From: an uncultured Nitrospira sp.
GTDB taxonomy: Bacteria > Nitrospirota > Nitrospiria > Nitrospirales > Nitrospiraceae
NCBI GenBank assembly: GCA_902500775.1
Contig: CABVRZ010000004.1
Coordinates: 62,001 to 126,000 of the forward strand
Reading direction: 5' to 3'
Length of the DNA: 64,000 bases
A model generated the notes under the pieces. That model saw nothing but the letters and a program-made list of their open reading frames with translations. It made no database searches and was not told the DNA's origin. The position numbers and the translations under genes are program-made. Shown here piece by piece: positions 43,949 to 52,925 of the stretch (the first letter of the stretch is position 1; each line of letters begins with the position of its first letter).

Positions 43949-45625
43949 ATGAACGAACCTCAGGGCGAAGGAAACCAAAACCTGTTCCAAGCATTGATGA
44001 GGCAGCTGTCGGTGGCCATGCGGGCAGAGAAAAAGATTATGAGCTTGCTCATTTCTTACGCCGTGGCTGTTGGATTTTTCTCTCTTATCATTCCATTGAC
44101 TGTGCAGGAATTGGTCAGTACCTTTTCCTACGCGGTTCAGCCGGTCATGATTTGGACCTTGACAGCGATCATGTTCTCGGTGCTGCTGTTCGTGGGACTA
44201 TTTAAGACCTTCCATTTTTACGCCGTGGACGTAGTCCAGCGGCGACTCTTTGCGCGGGTCGCCGTGGCGATGGTTGAACAGCTTCCACGCAATCGCTTCA
44301 AAGGGGCACGGCCTGAGCTAGCAAACTACTTCATCGAAACAGTCTTTATGCAGCGGGCGCTTTCGACGCTGCTCATCGATCTCTTGAACGTGGTAGTAGG
44401 TGGAACTGTCGGGATGATCATGTTGGTCGTCTATCACCCATATTTTCTGGTTTACAATCTGCTACTCATGACGGGGTTTGCAATCACGTTTTTTGTACTC
44501 TCCCGTGGTGCATTGAGGACGACCCTGGCGATGTCTCATGCCAAGTACGACGTCTTTAATTTTATCCAAGAAGTTTCAAGGAATGCGCTGCAATTGAAGG
44601 CGACCGACAGTAAGCCGTTTCTCATCCAGAAAGCCGACGAACTTGTTAGCCGATACGTCGAAGCTCGGAAGGCGCGCTTTACCGTGCTCGTGCGGCAGTA
44701 TGTCGGGTCCGTGGGAGGACAAGCGGTCGCACAGGCTGGTGCCATCGGCATCTCAGGCACGCTCTTGGCTGCCGGACAGTTGACACTTGGGCAGTTGGTC
44801 GCGGTCCAGGCGGTTGTCAGTGCGTTGGTCATCAGTTTTGACTCTTTGATCAAGAACATGGGCTTTGTGTACTATTTCTTTGCCTCCCTGAGCCATCTTG
44901 ATGAGGTGTTTGGGCAGGAACAGGATTATGTCTCCGCAGAGTCTGTCGTGGCCTTGCCGAAGCATTTGGGTCAAGGCGTTCGCGTGACCTGCAAAGGGGT
45001 CAGTCTCGTTCATGGTGGTCAGGCAGTGTTCGATGGCTTCAACCTTGATGTGGCACCTGGTGAGAAGCTGGGGATTTATGCCAAAACAACGGCTGCGAAG
45101 ACCTCACTGGCAAGAGTGCTTGGTGGTCTTGAAGTGCCAACTGGTGGAGTCGTGCAGTACAACGGAGTCGATCTTCGCTACATTGATGCTGGGGCGATCA
45201 ACCAGTGCCGCAGTGTCATGATTGACTCACAGTTGTCCTTGGTCAAAGGCACCATCGAAGAGAATATTGTGATGGGCCGGTCCTATGTCACCTATGACGA
45301 CTTGAACTGGGCACTTCGTTTTACAGAACTTGAAGAGGATATTGAAGGTCTTCCACGCGGGGTGAAGTCCGAGATCTCCTCGTTGGGTGAGTCTGTATCG
45401 CCGACGCATGTTGTGCAGATCCTTCTGGCTCGTGCCATTCTCGGACGCCCGCAAGTGCTCGTATTTGATGGGTTGATCCACTCGCTTGAGCCGTCATTGC
45501 GTGAACGGATTTTACGTCGGCTTTGCTCCAAGGACGAGGCCTGGTCGGTGATCTTTGTGTCGACCGATCCTAACCTCACGGATCATGCTGATCGTCGTAT
45601 TATGTTGCATCATACACATGCGTAA
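43949..45625 (+). CDS. ABC exporter (type I secretion) with degenerate ATPase domain
   Basis: 558 residues. The N-terminal half has the membrane helices of a type I secretion exporter (for example IMSLLISYAVAVGFFSLIIPL) without a peptidase domain. The C-terminal half has the ABC fold, but the motifs are altered. The P-loop is A378-K-T-T-A-A-K384-T-S386, without its glycines. The signature LSGGQ is replaced around S484-P-T-H487. The Walker B ends D507-G508, so the catalytic glutamate is missing. The switch histidine position is T539. The frame is intact and the fold retained, so it is not a simple pseudogene. It lies between triple TolC genes and an HlyD gene. Confidence 0.85.
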   Translation: MNEPQGEGNQNLFQALMRQLSVAMRAEKKIMSLLISYAVAVGFFSLIIPLTVQELVSTFSYAVQPVMIWTLTAIMFSVLLFVGLFKTFHFYAVDVVQRRLFARVAVAMVEQLPRNRFKGARPELANYFIETVFMQRALSTLLIDLLNVVVGGTVGMIMLVVYHPYFLVYNLLLMTGFAITFFVLSRGALRTTLAMSHAKYDVFNFIQEVSRNALQLKATDSKPFLIQKADELVSRYVEARKARFTVLVRQYVGSVGGQAVAQAGAIGISGTLLAAGQLTLGQLVAVQAVVSALVISFDSLIKNMGFVYYFFASLSHLDEVFGQEQDYVSAESVVALPKHLGQGVRVTCKGVSLVHGGQAVFDGFNLDVAPGEKLGIYAKTTAAKTSLARVLGGLEVPTGGVVQYNGVDLRYIDAGAINQCRSVMIDSQLSLVKGTIEENIVMGRSYVTYDDLNWALRFTELEEDIEGLPRGVKSEISSLGESVSPTHVVQILLARAILGRPQVLVFDGLIHSLEPSLRERILRRLCSKDEAWSVIFVSTDPNLTDHADRRIMLHHTHA

Positions 45626-45673
45626 GTTGTCGAAACGGCGAATTCATTCGGGTACTTTTATTATGGAGGCTCC

Positions 45674-47119
45674 ATGGCTAGCCTAGGTCGCGGTCATGAT
45701 AATAGCGGTGAGCGTGCTTTGGTTCAGCGAGGGGTCGGCTTGGAGGCGATCACGATTGAACAGGGCCCCGCATTGGCGAAGTTGCCTTGCTGGCAGGCTG
45801 TACAAATACCAAGAGGGATGTTCACGGCGTCTCGTGCCATTCTTACGATTCTCCTCTTGTTTCTAATTGTGCTTGAGTTTGTTCCTTGGACACAAACGAT
45901 CAGTGCCAAGGGAAAGGTTTCTGCGTACACTCCCTATGATCGGCCTCAGAATATTGAGTCTCGGATCACAGGACGGGTGAAAGCGTGGCATATTTATGAA
46001 GGTGTCAAGGTCAAGAAGGGTGAACTCGTTGGAGAGTTGGAAGACTACGATCCGACCTTCATGGCGCCGGAGATCCTTCCACTGTTCGAACAGCGGAAAG
46101 AGGCATTGGAAAAAACCCGTCAGGCGGCATTGGCCAGAGCAGACCAATTGAACAAACGGATCGGTGAAATGAAAAAATTGGTCCAGGCTGCAGTGCCTTC
46201 AGCCGAAGCTCGTGTGGTTGAGGCAGATAATAAGGTGCGTGAGGCTCAGCAGAAGGTTGAACAGTACAAGATCGATGTGCACACAGCTCAGCTCAATGTC
46301 GACCGCCATCGACAACTGGTCCGGGATGGGTTGGTGTCACAACGTGAACTTGAGTTGACGATTCAAACTGAAATCGGTACCAAGGCTGGTTTACAGGCGG
46401 CACAGGCCAGTCTTCTGGCGGCGGAGCAGGCCCGGTCATCGTTGAGCTTCGGTCGTGATCAGATCTCGGCGGATGTGAACCAGAGGTTGATGGACGCGGT
46501 TGCATCACGCGATTCTGCTGTAGCGGAAGCTGCCAAGGCTACGGAGTCGCTGGCTGATATCGCCTATCGCCAACAGGGAGTGCAACAACGAATTGAAGCC
46601 GCGAAACTCTACGCGCCTATGGATGGCACTGTCGTCAAGATGGCGAAGGTTGGTATGAATGAAACTGTGAAGCAGGGAGAGAATTTGGTCACTATTTCTC
46701 CTCTTGCTTCTGATCCCGCCATTGAAATGGTGGCTGAAGGGTTGGATTCTCCACTTCTGAAAGCTGGGCGTAAGGTGCGGATCCTCTTTTTCGGGGTTCC
46801 GGCTATTCCCTTGCCGGCATGGCCAGGCTTAATGGCTGGCACCCGTGGAGGCATCATCAAAGTGGTCGACCAGATCGATGATGGCAAGGGCAATTATCGA
46901 TTCTGGGTCGTCCCAGATCCCGATGATTCTCAGCCATGGCCTGATCAAGCCCAGGTGAGGCAAGGAACAAAGGTGTTGGGTTGGGTCATTATGAATCGGG
47001 TTCCGCTCTGGTACGAACTCTGGCGGCGGTTTAACTTCTTCCCGCCGGACTATATGGAACGTGAGCCGAGTCTGTTTGAAATGTTTGCGCCAAAGGTGGC
47101 AGCACCTGGCGCTAAGTAA
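45674..47119 (+). CDS. HlyD-family membrane fusion protein
   Basis: 481 residues. One membrane segment (about 55-75, AILTILLLFLIVLEFVPW) follows a 50-residue cytoplasmic part. The first half-lipoyl motif is in ITGRVKAWHIYEGVKVKKGEL, followed by a long coiled coil (about 130-310), the second half (APMDGTVVKMAKVGMNE) and a C-terminal beta domain. It should bridge the ABC exporter and the TolC-like channels. It follows the ABC gene by 48 bp. Confidence 0.92.
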   Translation: MASLGRGHDNSGERALVQRGVGLEAITIEQGPALAKLPCWQAVQIPRGMFTASRAILTILLLFLIVLEFVPWTQTISAKGKVSAYTPYDRPQNIESRITGRVKAWHIYEGVKVKKGELVGELEDYDPTFMAPEILPLFEQRKEALEKTRQAALARADQLNKRIGEMKKLVQAAVPSAEARVVEADNKVREAQQKVEQYKIDVHTAQLNVDRHRQLVRDGLVSQRELELTIQTEIGTKAGLQAAQASLLAAEQARSSLSFGRDQISADVNQRLMDAVASRDSAVAEAAKATESLADIAYRQQGVQQRIEAAKLYAPMDGTVVKMAKVGMNETVKQGENLVTISPLASDPAIEMVAEGLDSPLLKAGRKVRILFFGVPAIPLPAWPGLMAGTRGGIIKVVDQIDDGKGNYRFWVVPDPDDSQPWPDQAQVRQGTKVLGWVIMNRVPLWYELWRRFNFFPPDYMEREPSLFEMFAPKVAAPGAK

Positions 47120-47125
47120 GTGAAG

Positions 47126-47151
47126 GGCACCGCAGCAACCGCTGCGGTGCC
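47126..47151 (+). terminator. Perfect 11-bp hairpin after the export operon
   Basis: GGCACCGCAGC and GCTGCGGTGCC pair around AACC, seven bases after the adaptor stop. No T-run follows directly. Confidence 0.6.
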
Positions 47152-47169
47152 TAGATTCTTCAAGCAAGC

Positions 47170-47207
47170 GACCCAGGGGAGAGCGTTCCCTTGGGTCGTT
47201 TATTTTT
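47170..47207 (+). terminator. Intrinsic terminator
   Basis: GACCCAGGGGA pairs with TTCCCTTGGGTC (one wobble) and is followed by GTTTATTTTT. This is the classical stem plus T-tract and closes the export operon. Confidence 0.75.
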
Positions 47208-47428
47208 CCGCCTCCAACCGAGGGTGAGCCAACCTAACTAGGTCAGTCCTAGTGGCCTAACGCTTCTATAGCTTCATGGGTCAGTCGCCAGGGATCCTCT
47301 GTCTCGATAGGAATCCAGACGAGCCGTCTTGCTTAGATTGGCTTGACCCGGTCTGTTGGACTCGCTATGGTGCCGCCATCGGGTCCGAGAATGGTGTCGA
47401 TTCTCTCAAATCAAAGGAGGCTGAGGGT

Positions 47429-48019
47429 ATGGGCAAGATCAAACTGCCAAGACGACAGTCTCTAGGTCGCATACGTGCCAACAGGATGAATGGCCAGCCG
47501 CTGGTTGGTGTGCTGGGAGGTAGTAAGTCCGATTTCCCCATTCTTGAAAAGGCCGTGCAGATTTTGGCTCAATTAGGTATTCCACATGAATTTCTCGTCG
47601 TGTCGGCACATCGCACACCCGACCGACTCTTTGACTATGCAACCACAGCCTCAGAACGAGGTGTCCAAGTCATCATTGGCGGTGCAGGCGGGGCGGCTCA
47701 TCTTCCGGGAATGCTTGCAGCGAAGACTCATCTCCCAGTGATTGGTGTACCAATTCCAACAGAAAACCTCCGTGGACTGGACTCATTACTCTCCATAGTC
47801 CAGATGCCCAAAGGAGTTCCCGTGGCCACTGTGGCCATTGGCGGAGCCGAAAATGCCGGGCTTCTCGCAGCACAGATCCTCTCTGGGCGCTATCCCGAAA
47901 TAGCGGAGCGCCTCATTGCCTACCGACGTATTCAGACAGAGACGGTTCTCCAGTCCCCTGAGGCGAAGGGAATCGGTCGTGCTATGACTAAAGTCTCAAT
48001 TTCCAAACAACGACCGTGA
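47429..48019 (+). CDS. purE: N5-carboxyaminoimidazole ribonucleotide mutase PurE
   Basis: 196 residues. Rearranges N5-CAIR to CAIR in purine synthesis. Motifs include [19 protein letters not shown] and [12 protein letters not shown]. The ATG at 47429 has AAAGGAGG upstream; an extension to 47276 was rejected. A start at MNGQPLVGV would trim a 19-residue basic leader. The TGA stop overlaps the purK ATG. Confidence 0.95.
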   Translation: MGKIKLPRRQSLGRIRANRMNGQPLVGVLGGSKSDFPILEKAVQILAQLGIPHEFLVVSAHRTPDRLFDYATTASERGVQVIIGGAGGAAHLPGMLAAKTHLPVIGVPIPTENLRGLDSLLSIVQMPKGVPVATVAIGGAENAGLLAAQILSGRYPEIAERLIAYRRIQTETVLQSPEAKGIGRAMTKVSISKQRP

Positions 48020-49203
48020 TGCAGCCGATATTTGAACCGGGTTCAACCATAGGTGTGCTTGGGGGTGGGCAACTCGGAGCAATGTTTACTGAAGCGGCTC
48101 GCTGCATGGGGTATCAGGCCGTCGTCTGGGATCCAGATCCCAATGCACCGGCCCATCGAGTGGCCGATCAATCTTTGTCCACACCTTTCACTGACCATGA
48201 GACCCGGGAACGGTTCGTCGAGATGGTCCAAGCCATTACCCTGGAATGGGAGAATATCCCGACCGATCTCTGCGAGTGGCTTGAGCAGCGTCGACCGCTG
48301 CGTCCCTCAGGTGCCATTCTGCGAGTCCTTCAAGACCGTCTTGAGCAGAAGCAGTTCTTATCGTCCTTGTCGCTTCCCGTTGCTGAGTTTGCTGAAGTCC
48401 AATCTGGGCAACAGCTTCATCACGCGGTCAATCGGCTTGGTTTTCCATTGATATGCAAAACGGCGAGAAATGGTTACGACGGGAAAGGTCAATGGCTGTT
48501 TAGACAGCCATCAGATGTCACACAGTTCGAACAGATCCTCGCCACAATTTCTTCAGGGGCTCGGTGGATTGCTGAACAGTACATCCCCTTTGTGCGAGAG
48601 CTGTCGGTTCTAGTGGTTAGAAGTGCGAGTGGCGAAACTCGGGTCTATCCTGTCGTCGAGAATCGACATGAGCAAGGGGTGTTGCGCGTGAGTCTAGTCC
48701 CAGCCCCCATTTCTTCTCTTGATGCAGAGACGGCACGTGAGCTTTCCGTCGGAGCGGTGGTCGCGTTGCAGGGAGTCGGAGTCTTCTGTGTCGAACTCTT
48801 TCAGATTCAAGACGGTCGCTTGTACATCAATGAAATTGCGCCGCGTCCGCATAACTCTGGTCACTACACGTTGGATGCTTGTACCGTTTCCCAATTTGAG
48901 CAACAAGTTCGAGTGACCTGTGGTCTTCCGTTGGGGGAAGTCAGACTACTGTCCGCTGCCGCTATGGTGAATCTGCTGGGTGATGAGATAGCCGCGGTGA
49001 CGTCTGGCCAGGGATGCCGCGAGATCTTTTCTACCCCAGGTGCCTCGGTGCATCTCTATGGCAAGCGGGTGATTCGTCCGGGAAGAAAGATGGGGCATGT
49101 GACGTTTACGGCCTCCGACGCAGAAATCGCAGTTGCATCGGCTCAGCACTTCATGTCGCTATTCCATAACCCGCCCTCTGCTGGTCCAGTCCCATATAGA
49201 TAG
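48016..49203 (+). CDS. purK: N5-carboxyaminoimidazole ribonucleotide synthase PurK
   Basis: 395 residues. ATP-grasp enzyme that makes N5-CAIR from AIR and bicarbonate, feeding PurE. The N-terminus [17 protein letters not shown] and the ATP-grasp segment [15 protein letters not shown] are diagnostic, and [14 protein letters not shown] closes the active site. GTG (48016) and ATG (48019) are adjacent starts; TGATG coupling with purE favours the ATG. Confidence 0.95.
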   Translation: MMQPIFEPGSTIGVLGGGQLGAMFTEAARCMGYQAVVWDPDPNAPAHRVADQSLSTPFTDHETRERFVEMVQAITLEWENIPTDLCEWLEQRRPLRPSGAILRVLQDRLEQKQFLSSLSLPVAEFAEVQSGQQLHHAVNRLGFPLICKTARNGYDGKGQWLFRQPSDVTQFEQILATISSGARWIAEQYIPFVRELSVLVVRSASGETRVYPVVENRHEQGVLRVSLVPAPISSLDAETARELSVGAVVALQGVGVFCVELFQIQDGRLYINEIAPRPHNSGHYTLDACTVSQFEQQVRVTCGLPLGEVRLLSAAAMVNLLGDEIAAVTSGQGCREIFSTPGASVHLYGKRVIRPGRKMGHVTFTASDAEIAVASAQHFMSLFHNPPSAGPVPYR

Positions 49204-49383
49204 AAGGCAACATCACGTCTTTCCGAGAGTTCATTCCTGACCGCCGGGATCCGTTCGATTTTGTCCCCTGATGGTTCGGAAGAGATCCAAGACTAGAGGG
49301 TATAGCAGGGAAATCGGTGAATTTCTCATGAGTCGGAGGGCACACAACTTGCTGGTTCACGACTGTTTGCCTCACTGGAGGTC

Positions 49384-51240
49384 ATGCCTGGTATGGAACA
49401 CGATTCGACCGCATCTCGATCCAATCGAGCCCCAGACAGACTCTACCGGATGTTGACTGACTCAGGATCACGCTATCTTGTCCTGCAGGGGCTCGTCACC
49501 ATCATCTTGTCCTATGAGCTTTTGTTTGGTGCTGATCCCATCTTGAGCCCTGTGACAACCAATAGTCTAGTTATGGGACTGTGGCTTGGAGTCATGGCCC
49601 TGGTGATGTTGCCACGAACCGTTTTGGAAAGTGCATGGTTTGGAACTATGCTCGTGACGCTCGATACGGTTCTAGTCACCGCGGCTATTTATCTGTCTGG
49701 GAATGCCAGATCAGATCTCTACATTACCTACTTTGTCCTTATGTTACTAGCAGCTTCAGTTCGGCGACTGAGCCATCTGTTCAGTCTCTCGTTGCTCTTG
49801 AGCGCCGGATACGCCGTGGTCCTGTATGAAGGTGTTCTCAGCACAGGGGCTCCGGTGACCGGACAGTTGTTAGGAATTCCGGTGTTAGTTGTGATGGCGG
49901 TCTTTTACGGAGTGGCTCTAGAAAATACCGCGGTGGTTCAAAAAGAAAAGGACTCGTTGCAGAGGGACGTTGAAGGGTTGAAAAAGACCGAAGAGGACTT
50001 ACTCACTGCAAAGACTGAATTAGAGGCTCGGATTGCTGCGTTGAAATCAGATCTCACCAAGACAAAAACGGAACTGCACGAAGGGCAACTTGCCCGCCAA
50101 GGACTTGAACGGCAGCTGCACGAGGCGCAGAAACTGGAAGCTGTCGGGCGGGTCGCGGCGAGAATTGCGGGGGAATTTGGAGCTTTGTACGCAGCTGTTG
50201 GGAAACAGACGGGTGTCATGTTGGCTCATCTCCAACAACATGACCCGCTTCGGGCTACGGTTGACGAACTGTTTAAAGTTGGAGAACAGGCGGCCACGCT
50301 CACGGCACAACTCATTGCGCTCAATCTTGAGCGAGGCTCGGATCGAAACTGGGTGTCGATTCATGCCGTGTTGGCCGACGTGCGTAGCATGATTGCTGAT
50401 CTTCTCCCCGAACACATTGAGCTGAAGGTACAGCTGGATCCCCAAGCGGCGTATGTGGAAGTGGATCGGGAAGGCTTAGAAACCATATTGTTTCAGTTGG
50501 TGGTGAATGCACGAGATGCTATGCCGAATGGAGGTCAGCTTACGATCAAGGTCAAGACGATTGAAGCGTCTGTGCAATCCTTTCGAACAACCAAGGTCGG
50601 TGCGACGGCGTCTCAGGTCGAGATCACCATCAGCGATACCGGAACCGGTATGAACTTGGATACTCAAGCCCACATGTTCGAGCCTCTGTTTTCCACCAAG
50701 GAAATGAATATCGGACTCGGACTCACCGCTGTCTTTCGGATTGTTAAACAACATGGCGGTCGACTGGATGTGGAGAGTCGGCCAGGGCAGGGGACGGTCG
50801 TCCGTGTGTACTTTTCTGCCGTTGCCGTATCAGATAGGGACGATGAATCACTTCCCACGGCTCTGTTGGCCAGAGGGGAAGAGACCATCTTACTGGTGGA
50901 AGAGGATGAGATTGAACGGAAGTTAGCGAAGTCGGCCTTACAGCGGCACCGCTATCGTGTCCTAGAAGCCGCCTCACCGGTCGAGGCGCTGATGATGACG
51001 CAACAGTACCAGGGGATTGTGCATCTCACGGTGAGTCCATTGGTCATGCCAGACATCGGCGGTCGGGAATTGGCTCGCCGGCTTTTAAACCTCCAGCCCA
51101 CGATGAAGGCGCTGTTTATCTCAAGCTATGATGATGAGACCATTCGACAGCACCGCATCAATCAGCGGTTTGTCCTACAGCAGCCGTATCGCCAAACTGG
51201 GCTGATCGGAAAAGTCAGAGAGATGTTGGATGCCGCCTGA
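49384..51240 (+). CDS. Membrane hybrid histidine-kinase homologue lacking phosphotransfer residues
   Basis: 618 residues. Several membrane segments occupy about 30-185, a coiled coil about 188-245, then a DHp-like helix, an ATPase domain and a receiver domain. The phospho-His position is G263 (ARIAGEFGALY replaces the usual IAHDFNN). The ATPase boxes remain: N375 in VVNARDAMPNGG, DTGTGM, and GLGLTAVFRIVKQHGG. In the receiver, the phospho-Asp position is P552 (VSPLVMPD) and the conserved lysine is Q600. It should bind ATP but cannot run normal phosphorelay. Ligand and partner unknown. Confidence 0.85.
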   Translation: MPGMEHDSTASRSNRAPDRLYRMLTDSGSRYLVLQGLVTIILSYELLFGADPILSPVTTNSLVMGLWLGVMALVMLPRTVLESAWFGTMLVTLDTVLVTAAIYLSGNARSDLYITYFVLMLLAASVRRLSHLFSLSLLLSAGYAVVLYEGVLSTGAPVTGQLLGIPVLVVMAVFYGVALENTAVVQKEKDSLQRDVEGLKKTEEDLLTAKTELEARIAALKSDLTKTKTELHEGQLARQGLERQLHEAQKLEAVGRVAARIAGEFGALYAAVGKQTGVMLAHLQQHDPLRATVDELFKVGEQAATLTAQLIALNLERGSDRNWVSIHAVLADVRSMIADLLPEHIELKVQLDPQAAYVEVDREGLETILFQLVVNARDAMPNGGQLTIKVKTIEASVQSFRTTKVGATASQVEITISDTGTGMNLDTQAHMFEPLFSTKEMNIGLGLTAVFRIVKQHGGRLDVESRPGQGTVVRVYFSAVAVSDRDDESLPTALLARGEETILLVEEDEIERKLAKSALQRHRYRVLEAASPVEALMMTQQYQGIVHLTVSPLVMPDIGGRELARRLLNLQPTMKALFISSYDDETIRQHRINQRFVLQQPYRQTGLIGKVREMLDAA

Positions 51241-51267
51241 ATTTTTTGTGGCGTCTGAATTGCCTGG

Positions 51268-51972
51268 TTATCGATTCCAGGTCGGTCGGCTAGGAGCAAA
51301 GAAGGGCACGTCCTTTCGCTTGAACAGTCCGACCAAGCCCATGCCAGCCAGAAATCCACCGATGTGAGCGAAGAAGGCGACGCCCCCCCCCGTAGACCCG
51401 ACACTCATGCCTCCGCTGACGAGTTGAGTCACGAACCACATCCCTAGGACGACGCCTGCAGGTACGCGGGTCATTCCAATTGCCGGGAGCAACACCAGCA
51501 CGTGCGCGCGTGGATAGAGCAAGAGGTATGCGCCGAGTACCGCGGAGATGGCTCCGCTGGCTCCCACCATAGGAATGTCAGAGGAGGGATCAGTGAGTGC
51601 ATGGCTGAGTGCTGCCAAAGCACCAGACAGGACATAAAAGACGATAAACTTGGCATGCCCCATGGCGTCTTCAACGTTGTTCCCGAAAATCCACAAGTAG
51701 AGCATGTTTCCGAGCAGATGCATCCAGCCGCCATGTAGAAACATGCTGGTTACCAGTGTGAAAATGGCGGGAAACGAGATTGCAGCTTCCTCTGGGAGGG
51801 AGGCATGGCCGAAGATGACGGACGGAATAGCCCCGTACTGAATGGCGAAGAGCTGGGCCGGCCCCTCCAAGAGACTTGCCTGATAGAGAAACACCACAAA
51901 GCACATGGCGATGAATGCCATTGTTACGAGAGGGGTGAGCCTGGTCGGATTATCGTCGTGGAGTGGGATCAC
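51268..51972 (-). CDS. Rhomboid-family intramembrane serine protease
   Basis: 234 residues with about six or seven membrane helices. The catalytic dyad is S139 in GASGAIS and H203 in AHIGGFLAG. The conserved H-x-x-x-N region reads HGGWMHLLGN. Substrate unknown. It lies 12 bp after the DHH gene on the same strand and is convergent with the hybrid kinase homologue. Confidence 0.92.
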   Translation of the reverse strand: MIPLHDDNPTRLTPLVTMAFIAMCFVVFLYQASLLEGPAQLFAIQYGAIPSVIFGHASLPEEAAISFPAIFTLVTSMFLHGGWMHLLGNMLYLWIFGNNVEDAMGHAKFIVFYVLSGALAALSHALTDPSSDIPMVGASGAISAVLGAYLLLYPRAHVLVLLPAIGMTRVPAGVVLGMWFVTQLVSGGMSVGSTGGGVAFFAHIGGFLAGMGLVGLFKRKDVPFFAPSRPTWNR

Positions 51973-51984
51973 GACCGTTCAATG

Positions 51985-52875
51985 TTATAAGTGTTGGCGT
52001 CGATCAGTAACCAAACGAGGCAATTGAGCGTCGCTTGGAGGGGATCCGTCTGGGTTTAACGGAACAGAAAATCCGGCTGCATGGGTATGGCCTCCACCGC
52101 CGAATGAGGCAGCGATGGCACCCACATCCGTCCCATCTGCCCTGGAACGCATGCTGAAATACCGACGACCATCCCGATCATGCCAGATCACACAAAACGG
52201 ATGCTGTGGGGAGAGTCGCTCGCCGATCTGGCTGGTGAGGATCGCACTTTGGACCGATGGAACGACCGCTCTCTGGAAGCTGACCATGACCGCCTGTGCT
52301 GCAAGTTTCCCAACCAGTTCTTGTTCGTAGCGGAGGATGGCTCGTCCTTCCTGCTCGAGTATCGATTGAGAAAACCCGTCCCACAATTTGAAGTCAAATG
52401 GATAGGATGCTAATGCCGCACTGATTTCACGACTGCCGGGTAATGCCCATGTCCACAAATCCTTGTCTTGTACATATTGAAGGAGCCACGGTGCTGTCGT
52501 TCGATGGGCCCATTCCCAACTCAGGACGGCTCCAGACTTGGTCTGATCAAAGTAGGCATGGGGAAAGCCGTCGAGGATCCTTTCGGCGGTAATATGGTGG
52601 TCCAAGATCAGGAGTTCTTTGGTTTCGGCGGCCATCATCTCCAGAATTGGTCTCGCATAGCTGAAGTCGACAATCACCACCCGGCGATCGTTGAGATCTG
52701 GAGGCGGAGGTTGGCCGTGTTTGACGGGGAGAAAGTTGGCGCTCGGAAACTTCTTCCAGAGTGCCCAGGCGGCTCCAAACCCGTCGAAGCAGTCCGCATG
52801 GTACAGGACGATGTCTGGAGGGCCATGGAACGATGGAGCGGATGATATCGACGGCATAGACTTGGGAGAAGGCAC
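51985..52875 (-). CDS. DHH-family phosphoesterase
   Basis: 296 residues. Metal motifs are HADCFDGFGAAW near the N-terminus, IVDFSY and LDHHIT. The C-terminal DHHA1 part has GGGGHTHAAGF. Family members hydrolyse short oligonucleotides or cyclic-dinucleotide products, or are exopolyphosphatase-like. The exact substrate is not clear. It belongs to an operon running CBS-PilZ, LOG, DHH, rhomboid. Confidence 0.88.
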   Translation of the reverse strand: MPSPKSMPSISSAPSFHGPPDIVLYHADCFDGFGAAWALWKKFPSANFLPVKHGQPPPPDLNDRRVVIVDFSYARPILEMMAAETKELLILDHHITAERILDGFPHAYFDQTKSGAVLSWEWAHRTTAPWLLQYVQDKDLWTWALPGSREISAALASYPFDFKLWDGFSQSILEQEGRAILRYEQELVGKLAAQAVMVSFQRAVVPSVQSAILTSQIGERLSPQHPFCVIWHDRDGRRYFSMRSRADGTDVGAIAASFGGGGHTHAAGFSVPLNPDGSPPSDAQLPRLVTDRRQHL

Positions 52876-52925
52876 CTAGGTTTAGCGTAGAGCCACCAGC
52901 GAACTGTACATGGAATCGGAGTGCC

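Noticed and set aside
47276-47428. N-terminal extension of PurE
   Set aside because: The in-frame stretch lacks PurE homology, and a strong ribosome-binding site precedes the internal ATG at 47429.
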